This document shows, one piece after another, positions 1-8,686 of a stretch of DNA of 64,000 bases; position 1 is the first letter of the stretch; the number at the start of each line of letters is the position of its first letter. The stretch comes from Cohnella endophytica (GTDB lineage Bacteria; Bacillota; Bacilli; Paenibacillales; Paenibacillaceae), in contig NZ_RBZM01000008.1 in assembly GCF_003628305.1 (NCBI RefSeq), positions 310,001-374,000 on the forward strand, read 5' to 3'. The position numbers were made by a program, and so were the translations under genes. The notes under the pieces were generated by a model. The model was given only the letters and a program-made list of their open reading frames with translations. It had not been told where the DNA came from and made no database searches.

Positions 1-239
1 CGGAACGGTTCGACGAGGGAATATCTCAATGGCCGAAATTTGCCTATTTTCCGTTCGGCGGAGGCTCTCGGGGATGCATCGGATCGCAATTCGCGCTCAT
101 GGAGGCAGGATTGATTCTGTCCACGCTAGCCGAGCGATTTCGATTCGTATCCGCGCAAGGACAAGGAGAAGGCGAGCCGGAACCGCTCGTTTCTTTAAGG
201 CTGAAAAATGGACGTTTGATGGTTCCTATAAGCAGGTAA
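1..239 (+). CDS. Cytochrome P450, C-terminal end only (5' part off the window)
   Basis: An open frame with codons starting at base 3 enters from the left edge and stops at 237-239, giving the last 78 residues of a protein. It contains [12 protein letters not shown], the P450 haem-binding signature FxxGxRxCxG; the haem-ligand cysteine codon is at 75-77. It is preceded by ERFDEG and followed by a helix and a short beta-rich tail, as expected for a P450 C-terminus. The enzyme should be a haem monooxygenase, but the substrate, redox partner and full length cannot be judged from this fragment. It lies about 100 bases upstream of a MarR gene on the same strand. The promoter in that gap suggests the two are not one transcript. 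Confidence 0.88.
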   Translation, partial: ERFDEGISQWPKFAYFPFGGGSRGCIGSQFALMEAGLILSTLAERFRFVSAQGQGEGEPEPLVSLRLKNGRLMVPISR

Positions 240-270
240 TCTGAACGGGATAACCTTTCGAAATCTGCCG

Positions 271-299
271 TTGACAATTTCCTTTTGCGACCATATATT
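271..299 (+). promoter_or_regulatory. Sigma-A-type promoter of the marR-like gene
   Basis: A perfect TTGACA (271-276) is followed after a 17-base spacer by TATATT (294-299). It sits 43 bases upstream of the MarR start codon. The palindrome at 302-313 covers the expected transcription start, a natural position for autorepression. Confidence 0.75.
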
Positions 300-301
300 A
301 G

Positions 302-313
302 TTGTACATACAA
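302..313. promoter_or_regulatory. Putative MarR operator, copy 1 (TTGTACATACAA)
   Basis: The imperfect palindrome TTGTACATACAA lies directly downstream of the -10 element. Its exact reverse complement, TTGTATGTACAA, lies at 804-815 in front of the MFS gene. The same element before the regulator and before the adjacent transporter is the usual arrangement for a MarR repressor controlling itself and an efflux gene. Binding is inferred, not shown. Confidence 0.65.
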
Positions 314-341
314 AATAAAATGCGGAGAAGGAGGGGAAATC

Positions 342-767
342 ATGAATGAAGGTTTTCTGGCGAACTGCCTGTTTTTTACGGCAAACCGCTTAAGCCGCTC
401 GGTCACGAAGATTGCTGAGGAGCAATTCGCGGCTACGGGACTGAGCCCGATGTACGGCTATTTGATCTTGTTGGTGAACGGAACCCCCGGCATTACGCAG
501 AAGGAGTTGGCCGAGGCGCTGTACGTGACCCCTTCTACGCTTACCCGGTTCATAGATAAGCTCGAAGCGAAGCGTCTGGTCGAGAGGAAGGTTCACGGGA
601 AAACGGTGCAGGTATATTCCACCGACAAAGGCATGGAATTGGAGGATACGATTCGCCAAGCTTCCAAGAATCTTCAGAGTAGGTACCGGGAAATTCTCGG
701 GGAAGAGAGCAAGCAATCCCTCAACGGGGAAATTAAGTCGGCAAGCGAGAAGCTAGAGAAGAAGTAG
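342..767 (+). CDS. MarR family winged-helix transcriptional regulator
   Basis: The protein has 141 residues, normal for MarR. The start is the ATG at 342, placed 7 bases after GGAGGGG; an in-frame upstream ATG at 285 lacks a ribosome site. The central part (QKELAEALYVTPSTLTRFIDKLEAKRLVERK) is a classical winged-helix DNA-recognition segment, followed by the wing (KTVQVYSTDKG). Long helices at both ends fit the MarR dimerisation domain. It probably represses itself and the downstream MFS transporter through the mirror-image operators at 302 and 804. MarR proteins usually respond to small phenolic or xenobiotic ligands; the ligand here is unknown. Confidence 0.9.
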   Translation: MNEGFLANCLFFTANRLSRSVTKIAEEQFAATGLSPMYGYLILLVNGTPGITQKELAEALYVTPSTLTRFIDKLEAKRLVERKVHGKTVQVYSTDKGMELEDTIRQASKNLQSRYREILGEESKQSLNGEIKSASEKLEKK

Positions 768-803
768 AACTTCCTATAGCGACTCGCGAGCTCAATTTAT
801 ATA

Positions 804-815
804 TTGTATGTACAA
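804..815. promoter_or_regulatory. Putative MarR operator, copy 2 (TTGTATGTACAA)
   Basis: This is the exact reverse complement of the element at 302-313. It lies between the MarR stop codon and the MFS start, about 20 bases before the GTG. It may give the transporter separate control, or let the repressor act as a roadblock within the transcript. Confidence 0.6.
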
Positions 816-836
816 ACAAAATAAGGAGTGGAAAAC

Positions 837-2120
837 GTGGAGAATGAGAGACTTAAAAAGTCTTCCAAAACTTATTACGGATGGATCGTTCTCGCGATTA
901 CTTTCGTTACTTTGCTAGTGTCGGCGGGCATACGTTCCATGCCGAGCATTCTCATGCTGCCGCTGGAAAAAGAGTTCGGCTGGAGCAGAGGGGGCATATC
1001 CGGCGTCGTATCGGTGGGTATTTTCCTCTATGGTTTGGTAGGTCCGTTCTCGGCCGCTCTATTGCTGCGTTACGGCATCAGAAGGATGATGACGGTTGCG
1101 CTCGTCGTTCTAGGGGCGAGTCTCGCGATCACGCCGTCGATGACGGCATTGTGGCAGTTCCAGTTGCTCTGGGGTCTCGTCGCGGGACTCGGTACGGGCA
1201 TGATGGCCAACGTGCTTGGCGTAACGGTAGCAAACCAGTGGTTCGAGAAAAGGAGGGGGCTCGTAGTCGGCATACTGACGGCTAGCGCGGCGACCGGCCA
1301 ATTGCTGTTTATGCCCTTGCTGGCCAAGATTACCGCGGATGCCGGCTGGAGATACTCCATATATACGGCGGTAGCTGTCATCGCCGTGCTGATCGTAGTC
1401 GTTTCCTTATGGATGAGGAACCACCCGCACGATCTAGGCTTAGCCCCGTACGGCTCGGATCAAGTCGTTCCCCCGTCTCCTTTTCGCGGGAATCTGTTCC
1501 TGACGCCCCTGCGCGTGCTCGGAGAAGCGGCGAAAGAAAAAACCTTCTGGCTGCTCGCGGGTACCTTTTTCTTCTGCGGCTTCTCCACGAACGGTTTGAT
1601 CGGCACGCATCTGATTCCCGCTTGCGGCGATATCGGAATTACGACGGTAGTCGCTGCTGGATTTCTTGCTCTCATGGGGTTGTTCGACTTGGTCGGAACG
1701 ACGCTATCGGGCTGGCTGACGGATCGTTTCGATAGCCGTTGGCTGCTGTTCTGGTATTACGGTCTACGCGGATTGTCGCTCGTTTTCTTGCCGCAGGCTC
1801 TTCACATGGGCTATACGGAAATGATGATTTTCACCGTTTTTTATGGACTGGATTGGATTGCCACCGTTCCTCCGACCGTAAAAATCTCCTCGAATGTATT
1901 CGGCAAGACGAAGTCCGGCATGGTGTTCGGCTGGATCGTCGTTGCCCATCAAATAGGGGCATCGGTAGCCGCTTACGGCGCGGGAGCGATGAGGGACTGG
2001 TTAGGCTCGTATACCGTGCCTTTCATGTCGGCAGGGTTCGTTTGCTTCTTCGCGGCGTTAATGGCCGTTAGAATCGCGAGGACGACCTCCGCGAACCCGA
2101 CAACGACAGCCTCCGTCTAA
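837..2120 (+). CDS. MFS transporter (monocarboxylate/oxalate-formate antiporter type)
   Basis: The 427-residue integral membrane protein has about twelve hydrophobic segments. I chose GTG at 837 because AAGGAG (823-828) is 8 bases upstream; the in-frame GTG at 828 overlaps that ribosome site. The N-terminal YYGWIVLAITFVTLLVSAGIR and the loop MRNHPHDLGLAPYG resemble the OFA/MCT branch of the major facilitator superfamily. That branch exchanges or exports organic acids across the membrane. The mirrored operator before this gene and before marR implies inducible expression. The substrate is unknown; drug efflux is an alternative. Confidence 0.85.
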   Translation: MENERLKKSSKTYYGWIVLAITFVTLLVSAGIRSMPSILMLPLEKEFGWSRGGISGVVSVGIFLYGLVGPFSAALLLRYGIRRMMTVALVVLGASLAITPSMTALWQFQLLWGLVAGLGTGMMANVLGVTVANQWFEKRRGLVVGILTASAATGQLLFMPLLAKITADAGWRYSIYTAVAVIAVLIVVVSLWMRNHPHDLGLAPYGSDQVVPPSPFRGNLFLTPLRVLGEAAKEKTFWLLAGTFFFCGFSTNGLIGTHLIPACGDIGITTVVAAGFLALMGLFDLVGTTLSGWLTDRFDSRWLLFWYYGLRGLSLVFLPQALHMGYTEMMIFTVFYGLDWIATVPPTVKISSNVFGKTKSGMVFGWIVVAHQIGASVAAYGAGAMRDWLGSYTVPFMSAGFVCFFAALMAVRIARTTSANPTTTASV

Positions 2121-2183
2121 ACATTCCCTATGCGGAATGTTATATTTAATAGAAGAATTCGGCGCAAACGAGGAGGACTATCG

Positions 2184-2645
2184 GTGAATCAACCCCTAAC
2201 GACCCCCGACCTGGGAGCAAGGCCGTTCCATTTGACCGTGGAACGGGAGATGGATGCCTCTCCGGAAGCGATCTACGAAGGATGGACGGAGAGGATAGAC
2301 CGTTGGTTTGCCGCCCCGGGAACGGTGCTGATGCGTCCGGAAGTCAATGCCGCGTTTTTCTTCGAAACCGTACACCGGTTCGAGAACCAGGAAAAAGCGG
2401 ATCGTTATCCCCATTACGGAAGATTCCTGAAGCTGGAGAAGGCTCGGCTGCTCGAACTGACGTGGGTGACCGGACCTAAGGGAACCAAAGGCGCGGAGAC
2501 GGTCGTGACGGTAGAGCTGTATCCTCGCGGCGGCGGAACGCAATTGAGGCTTTCGCACGCGGGATTCCCCGACGAGGAATCGCGGGATCAGCATGCGGTC
2601 GCTTGGCCGTACGTGCTGGAACAATTGGATAATCGCTTGAAGTAA
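2184..2645 (+). CDS. SRPBCC / AHSA1-like domain protein
   Basis: The protein has 153 residues. The start is the GTG at 2184, placed after GGAGG at 2172-2176; an in-frame ATG at 2130 has no ribosome site. The sequence shows the START-fold pattern of the AHSA1 (activator of Hsp90 ATPase homologue) group: an opening VEREMDASPEAIYEGWTE, a middle strand with RPEVNAAFFF, and a C-terminal helix (AVAWPYVLEQLDNRLK). These small proteins have a hydrophobic cavity and mostly unknown ligands. The gene starts about 60 bases after the MFS stop and could be co-transcribed. Confidence 0.8.
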   Translation: MNQPLTTPDLGARPFHLTVEREMDASPEAIYEGWTERIDRWFAAPGTVLMRPEVNAAFFFETVHRFENQEKADRYPHYGRFLKLEKARLLELTWVTGPKGTKGAETVVTVELYPRGGGTQLRLSHAGFPDEESRDQHAVAWPYVLEQLDNRLK

Positions 2646-2709
2646 GACGTCTAAATCTACGAACTTCTGGCTATTCTAGTAAGAGAACTCGAAAGATAGG
2701 GTGATCGAG

Positions 2710-2988
2710 ATGCTCTTATTGGCAATCGTCGGAATCATGACGACGATGGCTTGTGCGTCTTCCGTGTCGACCGGCATGATGTCGGGGCTCGGGAAGGTGT
2801 TGGCGTTCGTCGTTGCGGTCATCGGAATCACGCTGGGTACGACGATCGGCACGATTATGGCGAGCGCGGGCTCCACGGCGAAAGCTTACATTTCCGTCGC
2901 GGTGATCGCGGCGGCTTTGACCATGATCGTCGGCAACCGGAAAGCGCGGAAAGCCATTAACAAGGCGAATATACAACGCGATTTATAA
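2710..2988 (+). CDS. Small hydrophobic membrane protein, function unknown
   Basis: The protein has 92 residues from the ATG at 2710 (an in-frame GTG at 2701 is the alternative). It is made of three hydrophobic stretches rich in Ala, Gly, Ile and Thr, with a short basic tail (GNRKARKAINKANIQRDL), so it should be a small inner-membrane protein with a cytoplasmic C-terminus. I do not recognise the family. The possible ribosome site AGGGTG is weak. A strong terminator follows at 3009-3055. Confidence 0.6.
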   Translation: MLLLAIVGIMTTMACASSVSTGMMSGLGKVLAFVVAVIGITLGTTIGTIMASAGSTAKAYISVAVIAAALTMIVGNRKARKAINKANIQRDL

Positions 2989-3008
2989 TCGTCGAACAGA
3001 ACGGACGA

Positions 3009-3055
3009 AATAAGGGCTGTCTCCAAAGGTCGTTGACCTTGGGACAGCCCTTATT
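3009..3055. terminator. Bidirectional terminator between convergent genes
   Basis: A perfect 13-base inverted repeat (AATAAGGGCTGTC, 3009-3021, and GACAGCCCTTATT, 3043-3055) encloses a second stem AAGGTC/GACCTT. The A-rich and T-rich edges let it act for both the membrane-protein gene and the converging helicase gene. Confidence 0.85.
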
Positions 3056-3060
3056 TCTGC

Positions 3061-6000
3061 TTATCCGACGATATCGCGCCGAAGCGTGAACAAATCCTTC
3101 AACTCGTCCGTCGACAGCTCGGTTATCCAGCCTTCGGAGGAAGAGATGACGTTGTCGCTGAGCTGCTGCTTGCTTTCCAGCATCTCGTCGATCCGCTCTT
3201 CGAGCGTGCCGAGCGAGATGAATTTGTGCACTTGGACGTCGCGGGTCTGGCCCATGCGATAGGCGCGATCGGTCGCTTGGTTCTCGACGGCCGGATTCCA
3301 CCAACGGTCGAAGTGGAACACGTGATTGGCCGCGGTCAGGTTAAGCCCGACTCCGCCCGCTTTCAGCGAGAGGATGAATACGCTCGGCGGCGTCTCTGAG
3401 GGAGGTAATCCTTGGATGGCGTCCTTGCCCGATTGGAACTGTTCGATCATGCGATCGCGGGCAACCTTGGACGTGCTTCCGTTTAAGTAAAGCACAGGCT
3501 CTTGAAGCTCATGTCCCAACACGAGCTTAAGCATTTCTCCCATGCCGATGTATTGGGTGAAGATCAGGCAGCGGTCGCCTTCCTCCCTTAACTCTTTGAC
3601 CATATCCAGCAGGCGCTCCAGCTTCGACGAGCGGCTGATGAGCGTTTCGGCATCAAGAGGCTTGCCTTCCGCGATTTCGGGCAGTTGCTCTTTCGTAAGC
3701 AAGTTCGGATGATCGCATAGCTGTTTGAGCTGCGTAAGCGCGGCAAGGATAGCCCCTTTGCGTTCGATGCCTTCCAGCTTCTGCATTTTCTCCATCAATT
3801 CGTTCACGGTTTGCTCGTAGAGCGCACCTTGCTCTGCCGTCAGATGCACGTAAGTCTTCATCTCGTTCTTGTCCGGCAAGTCGAGCTGAATCGCGGGATC
3901 CTTCTTCTTGCGCCGGAGCATGAACGGCTTAATAAGCTTCTGCAGATCGGTTGTCGTCTGCTCATCCTTATCCTTCTCGATCGCCGCGGCAAAACGGTTG
4001 TTGAACTCGCGCGAGTTGCCAAGGTAACCGGGGTTAATAAAGTCGTAGAGCGACCAAAGCTCCGCTAGACGATTCTCGATCGGCGTACCGGTCAGAGCGA
4101 TCCGGTGCCGGGCGGGTAAGCTGCGGACGACCGTCGATTGCCTCGTTTGGGCGTTCTTGATATTTTGGGCTTCATCCAAGCTGATGGAAGTCCAGGTTAA
4201 GCTTTGCAGCGTCTCTTGATCAAGCGAGCAAGTCGCATAGGAAGTAAGCACGACGTCCGCTTGCATGGCCTCCTCCAAGAAAGCCTCGCCGCCGAGCCGT
4301 TTGCTTCCGTAATGAAGCATCACCTTAAGCGGCGGAGCGAAGCGGCTGATTTCCTTCTGCCAATTCCCTAGCACCGAGGTTGGGCAGACGATCAGGGAGG
4401 GAGGCGAATCCTTTGCCGTCTCTTGGATGCGCAGCAAGTACGCGATGAGCTGAACCGTCTTGCCGAGTCCCATATCGTCAGCCAAGCATGCGCCGAGTCC
4501 GAATTGGCGAAGGAACGAAAGCCATGCGTAACCTTCCTGCTGATAAGCCCGAAGCTCGGCCCGCAATCCGGCGGGAACGGCCAACTTCGGCTGGTCCGCT
4601 TGCTGGTTTAATTGGGCGATCAGCTTGACAAGATGCTCGTTCAGTTCGACCTCGAGTCGGATTCTTTCGGCTTGGTCGGCATCCTGCTCGGAATTATTTT
4701 CGCCGTCCAGGTCCGTTCCTTGGTCTTGGCCGCCTAGAAGGTGCAGTTGCAGCACATCCTGGAAGGATAGCCCTTTGCCTTGGCCGACGCTGGTCATCGC
4801 CCGGCGAATTTGCGCGAGCAAGGCCGGATCCAGTTGAATCCATTGTCCGCGGAAGCGCACAAGCCTTGCGTTACGGGCAACTAACTCGGCGAATTCGGCT
4901 TCGGATAGATCGACATCGCCGATGGCGATGCGCCAATCGAAGTCGATGAGCGAGTCGAGACCGAACAGTGATCCGCCTGCTCGGCTTCCTTCGCCCTCGC
5001 CGACTTTGGCGCGCAGGCGGGGTTTCTTGCGGCGAGCCGCTTCCCACCAGGCGGGAAGTAGCACTTGCCAGCCCGCCTCCAGCAGACGCTGGCTATCCCC
5101 CGTCAAGAACCGCCAAGCGGATTCGTCATCCAGAGGCTGTGCGAACAATTCGCGGTTCATGCCGAGTTGCTCGGCGGGCAAGCTGGAGCGAAGCCTTTCC
5201 AGCCAGCTCGCGGAACGCTGCCGCACGTTCGCCGACCAAGCGCTAGGCCACGAGCCGAATGCTTCGCCTTCCTCGTTTAACCTTACGGGCGCAAGCGCGG
5301 AGGGGTCTCGCTTATCCTGAAGCACGAGTCGGAGCCGCCATGCGTTCTCCTCTTCGTCCGGCTCCAGCAACTGCAACGCGGGCCTGAACGGGGCATTGTC
5401 CGCTTTCCAGCCGATCGCGACCAGCCAATCCTTCACGTCGATTCCTTCTTCGACGGGGCGATTTTTCGCGAATAGCAGCGGGAATTCCCTTCGCAAATCC
5501 GAAGCGGCAGCTTCGGAACCGTAATGGGTATGGAAGATTGCGGCGGAAAAAGCGGCTCTCAGTCCGGCGATGAATTCCATATCTTCATCCTCCCGGCTTT
5601 CTTCGCGATCCTCCGCGAACGTATCCGTCGTCAAGCCGTAAGATTCGACGACGTCACGTTCCTCGGGAGCCAGCGCCTCCTCGTCCCAAGTCCATTGCAG
5701 CTTTCCGGAACGGAAGGCGGCGAGGCTAGGAACGTAATTTCCGTTCTCGATGCATCGCGCAAGGACCGAGGCGGCCTTGATCAGACGGCTTGTTCTGTCG
5801 TCCCATACCCACTCGATATGCCGGAGGACTTTCAACTCGCCGAAGAATGGAATGACCATCTCCGCGGGGAGCAGCACGAGTTCCAGACCTTCGAGCTGAC
5901 GAATTTCCAGGTCCGTTCCGTAGAAGGAAGCGTCGTGCCAGGCGAATAAGCCTTGCTTTAAACTCAATCCGGTAGCGGAACGATATTCGTTATAGTAGCC

Positions 6001-6069
6001 GTGGATGAGCGCGTCGCCGTATCCGCCTAGAAGGACGCGAATATGCAACGTATCGGTATGTGTATTCAT
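3061..6069 (-). CDS. ywqA: SNF2-family ATP-dependent helicase (YwqA-like)
   Basis: The protein has 1002 residues. The C-terminal half is a complete Swi2/Snf2 motor: Walker A in DDMGLGKTVQ near residue 531, the DEAQ box near 632, TGTPIENRLAELWSLYDF, and helicase motif VI in DRAYRMGQTRDV near 940. The N-terminal half is the bacterial SNF2-associated region. Snf2 proteins move along double-stranded DNA and remodel protein-DNA complexes. The start codon overlaps the stop of the upstream SWIM gene by four bases (ATGA), so translation is coupled. In Bacillus subtilis the equivalent pair is YwqA/YwqB. The cellular role is poorly defined; DNA repair or transcription recycling are possibilities. Confidence 0.92.
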   Translation of the reverse strand: MNTHTDTLHIRVLLGGYGDALIHGYYNEYRSATGLSLKQGLFAWHDASFYGTDLEIRQLEGLELVLLPAEMVIPFFGELKVLRHIEWVWDDRTSRLIKAASVLARCIENGNYVPSLAAFRSGKLQWTWDEEALAPEERDVVESYGLTTDTFAEDREESREDEDMEFIAGLRAAFSAAIFHTHYGSEAAASDLRREFPLLFAKNRPVEEGIDVKDWLVAIGWKADNAPFRPALQLLEPDEEENAWRLRLVLQDKRDPSALAPVRLNEEGEAFGSWPSAWSANVRQRSASWLERLRSSLPAEQLGMNRELFAQPLDDESAWRFLTGDSQRLLEAGWQVLLPAWWEAARRKKPRLRAKVGEGEGSRAGGSLFGLDSLIDFDWRIAIGDVDLSEAEFAELVARNARLVRFRGQWIQLDPALLAQIRRAMTSVGQGKGLSFQDVLQLHLLGGQDQGTDLDGENNSEQDADQAERIRLEVELNEHLVKLIAQLNQQADQPKLAVPAGLRAELRAYQQEGYAWLSFLRQFGLGACLADDMGLGKTVQLIAYLLRIQETAKDSPPSLIVCPTSVLGNWQKEISRFAPPLKVMLHYGSKRLGGEAFLEEAMQADVVLTSYATCSLDQETLQSLTWTSISLDEAQNIKNAQTRQSTVVRSLPARHRIALTGTPIENRLAELWSLYDFINPGYLGNSREFNNRFAAAIEKDKDEQTTTDLQKLIKPFMLRRKKKDPAIQLDLPDKNEMKTYVHLTAEQGALYEQTVNELMEKMQKLEGIERKGAILAALTQLKQLCDHPNLLTKEQLPEIAEGKPLDAETLISRSSKLERLLDMVKELREEGDRCLIFTQYIGMGEMLKLVLGHELQEPVLYLNGSTSKVARDRMIEQFQSGKDAIQGLPPSETPPSVFILSLKAGGVGLNLTAANHVFHFDRWWNPAVENQATDRAYRMGQTRDVQVHKFISLGTLEERIDEMLESKQQLSDNVISSSEGWITELSTDELKDLFTLRRDIVG

Positions 6070-7718
6070 GGCAGCAGCTTCCCTTTCCGGAGTTCTTCTT
6101 GCAGCGCTCTTAATCGGCTATGACGACTGGCGAACGCATCCAGGAATAACTCCCAGCGGGGCTCTTGCTTCAGCTTTTTGTATAGCTTCGCTAACCTCTT
6201 CATCATTTTGACCGCCGTTTTGTAACCGTCCCTGTTTTTCAGCAGAACATATCTTTCCACGGCTTGATGGTAGAAAGGGAGCAACAGTTCCGGCGCGTTT
6301 TTCTCCAAAGGCTGAAGATCCGTCACGCGAAAATCCATCGGATCGCTATCCATGCTCAGGTGGTAATCCATCCAGCGTTTCCATTCCCCGCGGGCGAGCA
6401 TTTTTTCCTCATAGAGGTGCCTGGAATGAGGGAGCAAGGAAGCTAAAGCGTCCCACATGCGAGTTTCGGCTTCGGGAACGTGGGGAATGGCCATCTCCCA
6501 ATAGTCGGCGTAGGGCCGCAGATTCTGATTCCGTCTTAGGGTGAGCCACGGCGCGGAATGAATTAACCATGAAATCAGGCGCTCCCATTGCTCTGTTCGC
6601 GCCAGGAATACGAAGAAGTAGCCTAGCGCGTCGGTAGGCAATTCGGAAGATTGCCTTGCGCTCTCCAAGAGCGTCCACGCTTCTTCGTCGTTGGACAGAT
6701 AGAGCTGCATCGCGGCTTGGGCAATCTTTGCCGTTAGCGAAGAAGCCGCGGATTCCAACGTATCGGCAAGCTCCGTTAGCCGCACGAGTTCCTCGGAAAA
6801 TAGGGAAGACTCGCTGTCGAACGGATTGCGCCAGTAGCACCAAGTCGCAAGATAATGGTATAGGAAGTAGCGATTATCGTTTTTCTCGGCCAGCATCATC
6901 GTCCGCAAGTAAGAGAGCGTCCGGTCGACTAGCGATGCATTTTGCGGGTCGGCAGCGAGCTCGGAAGAGTCCATGATCGCCTGCACGATCGTTTCCTGCA
7001 AATCCGATGCGGCGTGATGCGTGTGGAAGGCGAGATAAGAATAGACGTATCCGGATTGGTCTTCGGGTTGCTGCGCAAGCTTCGACAGAACGAACAGCCT
7101 CGCATGCAGGTAAAAGAAGCTTTCGGTAGCTTGCGGAAGAGCGGGCTTGTACTTAAGAATCGATTCCATCGCGTCGTTCACGAATTGCGTATTTCTGGAG
7201 CTTTGCGTTAAGGGTTCGGTAATCTGATCGAATAATGCATGCCACTCATCCACGCTCATGGAAGCGATCCGTTTGGACTGTTCACGCAGTCGCGTCTCCC
7301 GTTCGACCGCTTTTTGCGCCGCAAGCTGCTTGGCTTGGTTATACGTTCTTGGAAAAGCGGAAGACTGGGACGACGATTTCATCGATGCAGCCGTCTTGGC
7401 GTTCACGAGCGAGTGAACCGGGCGGTTATGAAGGTCCGCGTACTTCAACAATGCCGCGAATTGGTGCTTGCAGTGGCTGTTGACGGGACAATCGCAGCGG
7501 CTTGCGCCGAAGTAGTCCAAATTAAGCTCCAGATGGTAAAGCTCCGAGCCTTCCACAATCGCTTTTACGATACTTGGGGCAGGAAGCGTCAGCTTGACGA
7601 CGCGGCCTTGCTTATAATATTGGAATCCCCGGCTCAAGGTCACGTCGTCGAAATGCTCCGCCGCGTTCTGAACGAGAAGTTCCCACTGATTATCGTCTAA
7701 TTGATAGGTCGTATCCAT
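6066..7718 (-). CDS. ywqB: SWIM zinc-finger protein (YwqB-like)
   Basis: The protein has about 550 residues. I prefer the ATG at 7718, because the AGGGG ribosome site is 8 bases before it and only 2 bases before the ATG at 7724. Near residues 75-85 it has CDC-x5-CKH, the CxCx(n)CxH zinc ligand pattern of SWIM domains, which bind DNA or proteins. The rest is helical with no recognised catalytic motif. It is the first gene of a two-gene operon with the SNF2 helicase and probably acts as its partner. A TATAAT-like -10 (complement of 7762-7767) lies upstream on the minus strand. Confidence 0.88.
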   Translation of the reverse strand: MDTTYQLDDNQWELLVQNAAEHFDDVTLSRGFQYYKQGRVVKLTLPAPSIVKAIVEGSELYHLELNLDYFGASRCDCPVNSHCKHQFAALLKYADLHNRPVHSLVNAKTAASMKSSSQSSAFPRTYNQAKQLAAQKAVERETRLREQSKRIASMSVDEWHALFDQITEPLTQSSRNTQFVNDAMESILKYKPALPQATESFFYLHARLFVLSKLAQQPEDQSGYVYSYLAFHTHHAASDLQETIVQAIMDSSELAADPQNASLVDRTLSYLRTMMLAEKNDNRYFLYHYLATWCYWRNPFDSESSLFSEELVRLTELADTLESAASSLTAKIAQAAMQLYLSNDEEAWTLLESARQSSELPTDALGYFFVFLARTEQWERLISWLIHSAPWLTLRRNQNLRPYADYWEMAIPHVPEAETRMWDALASLLPHSRHLYEEKMLARGEWKRWMDYHLSMDSDPMDFRVTDLQPLEKNAPELLLPFYHQAVERYVLLKNRDGYKTAVKMMKRLAKLYKKLKQEPRWELFLDAFASRHSRLRALQEELRKGKLLP

Positions 7719-7837
7719 TCGCATAACCCCTAAACCTTATTCCATGTATTCGAATTGTATTATTATATCATGATCCTCCGCTCAATCACTCCTAGGGCGC
7801 TAGAACACCCGTTTTGGTTGTTGGTTCGTTGTCGCGG

Positions 7838-7859
7838 GATAAATATCGAGATAAATATA
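7838..7859. promoter_or_regulatory. Direct repeat GATAAATAT, possible XRE operator
   Basis: GATAAATATC (7838-7847) and GATAAATATA (7850-7859) are spaced 12 bases apart in the divergent region between the SWIM gene and the XRE gene. Repeats in this position could be binding sites for the XRE regulator. No functional support beyond position. Confidence 0.3.
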
Positions 7860-7950
7860 CCTCTGATACAGGATTTTTATTAAATAATCCCCTTGTATGA
7901 GGATAAAATTTGATTCGCGCATTGCTTACCCTCTTAATTGAGGTGATGAG

Positions 7951-8331
7951 ATGTCGGATTTTCTCAGGCTCGTAGGCGAGCAACTTAGGTTGATCATGAA
8001 AGCGAAGGGTTTAACCCAAGAAAAGGTTGCCGAAAGAAGCGGAATCAAGGTAACGAGAATATCGGATATCGAACGGGGCCAGACGAACGCTTCCTTGAAG
8101 ACTTTGGAGAAAATCATCAATGCCCTCGAGATCGCGCCCAATGAGCTGTTCAATTTTCAGAAGCTGAATATGGCAGAGGGAATCGAAGATAAGCGGTTGA
8201 TGGTCGAGATTCACAAGTCGTTATTGCTGGAAAGAGGGATCGATGACGTCAAGTACGTAATCGGATCCGCCAACAGTTATTTAAACGCGGTAGATGCCAA
8301 GAATCCAACAAAAAACCGTAGGAAAGACTAG
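7951..8331 (+). CDS. XRE-family helix-turn-helix regulator
   Basis: The protein has 126 residues, with start ATG 7951 after GAGGTGATGAG. The N-terminal 65 residues form a Cro/C1-type five-helix DNA-binding domain: QLRLIMKAKGLTQEKVAERSGIKVTRISDIERGQTNASLKTLEKIINALEI. The C-terminal 50 residues are not recognised and may sense a signal or mediate dimerisation. The ribosome site of the next gene overlaps this stop codon, so the two are probably translated together. The target genes are unknown. Confidence 0.88.
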   Translation: MSDFLRLVGEQLRLIMKAKGLTQEKVAERSGIKVTRISDIERGQTNASLKTLEKIINALEIAPNELFNFQKLNMAEGIEDKRLMVEIHKSLLLERGIDDVKYVIGSANSYLNAVDAKNPTKNRRKD

Positions 8332-8344
8332 GAGGCCGAAACGA

Positions 8345-8635
8345 TTGAGTCTCGCGTTGCATTTGGCGTACCAGTTCATCCAGCATGAGCTCCATTCGCT
8401 TGCGCATACTCATCTTAGCGTCCGCATCCATAAAAGCAGCTTCATTATTTACTCCATAGAGTCGGATCAAATCGCGAATCGGGCGATATTGACGCCTTTT
8501 CCGGGTAACGAGTACGTGTTAAGCATCGCCAGTCCCCGGGGCAGATGGCAACTGATTCCTTACGCCGGACAGCTCTCCGAGCAGATGTCGATTTTGACCG
8601 GCAAGCTTGCCTTTTCTCTTACTCGGTGGCACTAA
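8345..8635 (+). CDS. Small conserved protein of unknown function, TTG start
   Basis: The protein has 96 residues. The start is assigned to TTG 8345 because AGGAGG (8330-8335) lies 9 bases upstream and overlaps the stop codon of the XRE gene; the in-frame ATG at 8294 lies inside that gene. The sequence is a single small domain with alternating beta-like stretches (HLSVRIHKSSFIIYSI, EYVLSIASPRGRWQLIPY) and no transmembrane segment. I do not recognise the family. Tight coupling suggests a function together with the XRE regulator. Confidence 0.6.
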   Translation: MSLALHLAYQFIQHELHSLAHTHLSVRIHKSSFIIYSIESDQIANRAILTPFPGNEYVLSIASPRGRWQLIPYAGQLSEQMSILTGKLAFSLTRWH

Positions 8636-8686
8636 ACCGGGTTGGGATTCGATTACATTTCTGTATATTTAGTTACGGTCGGGTTG

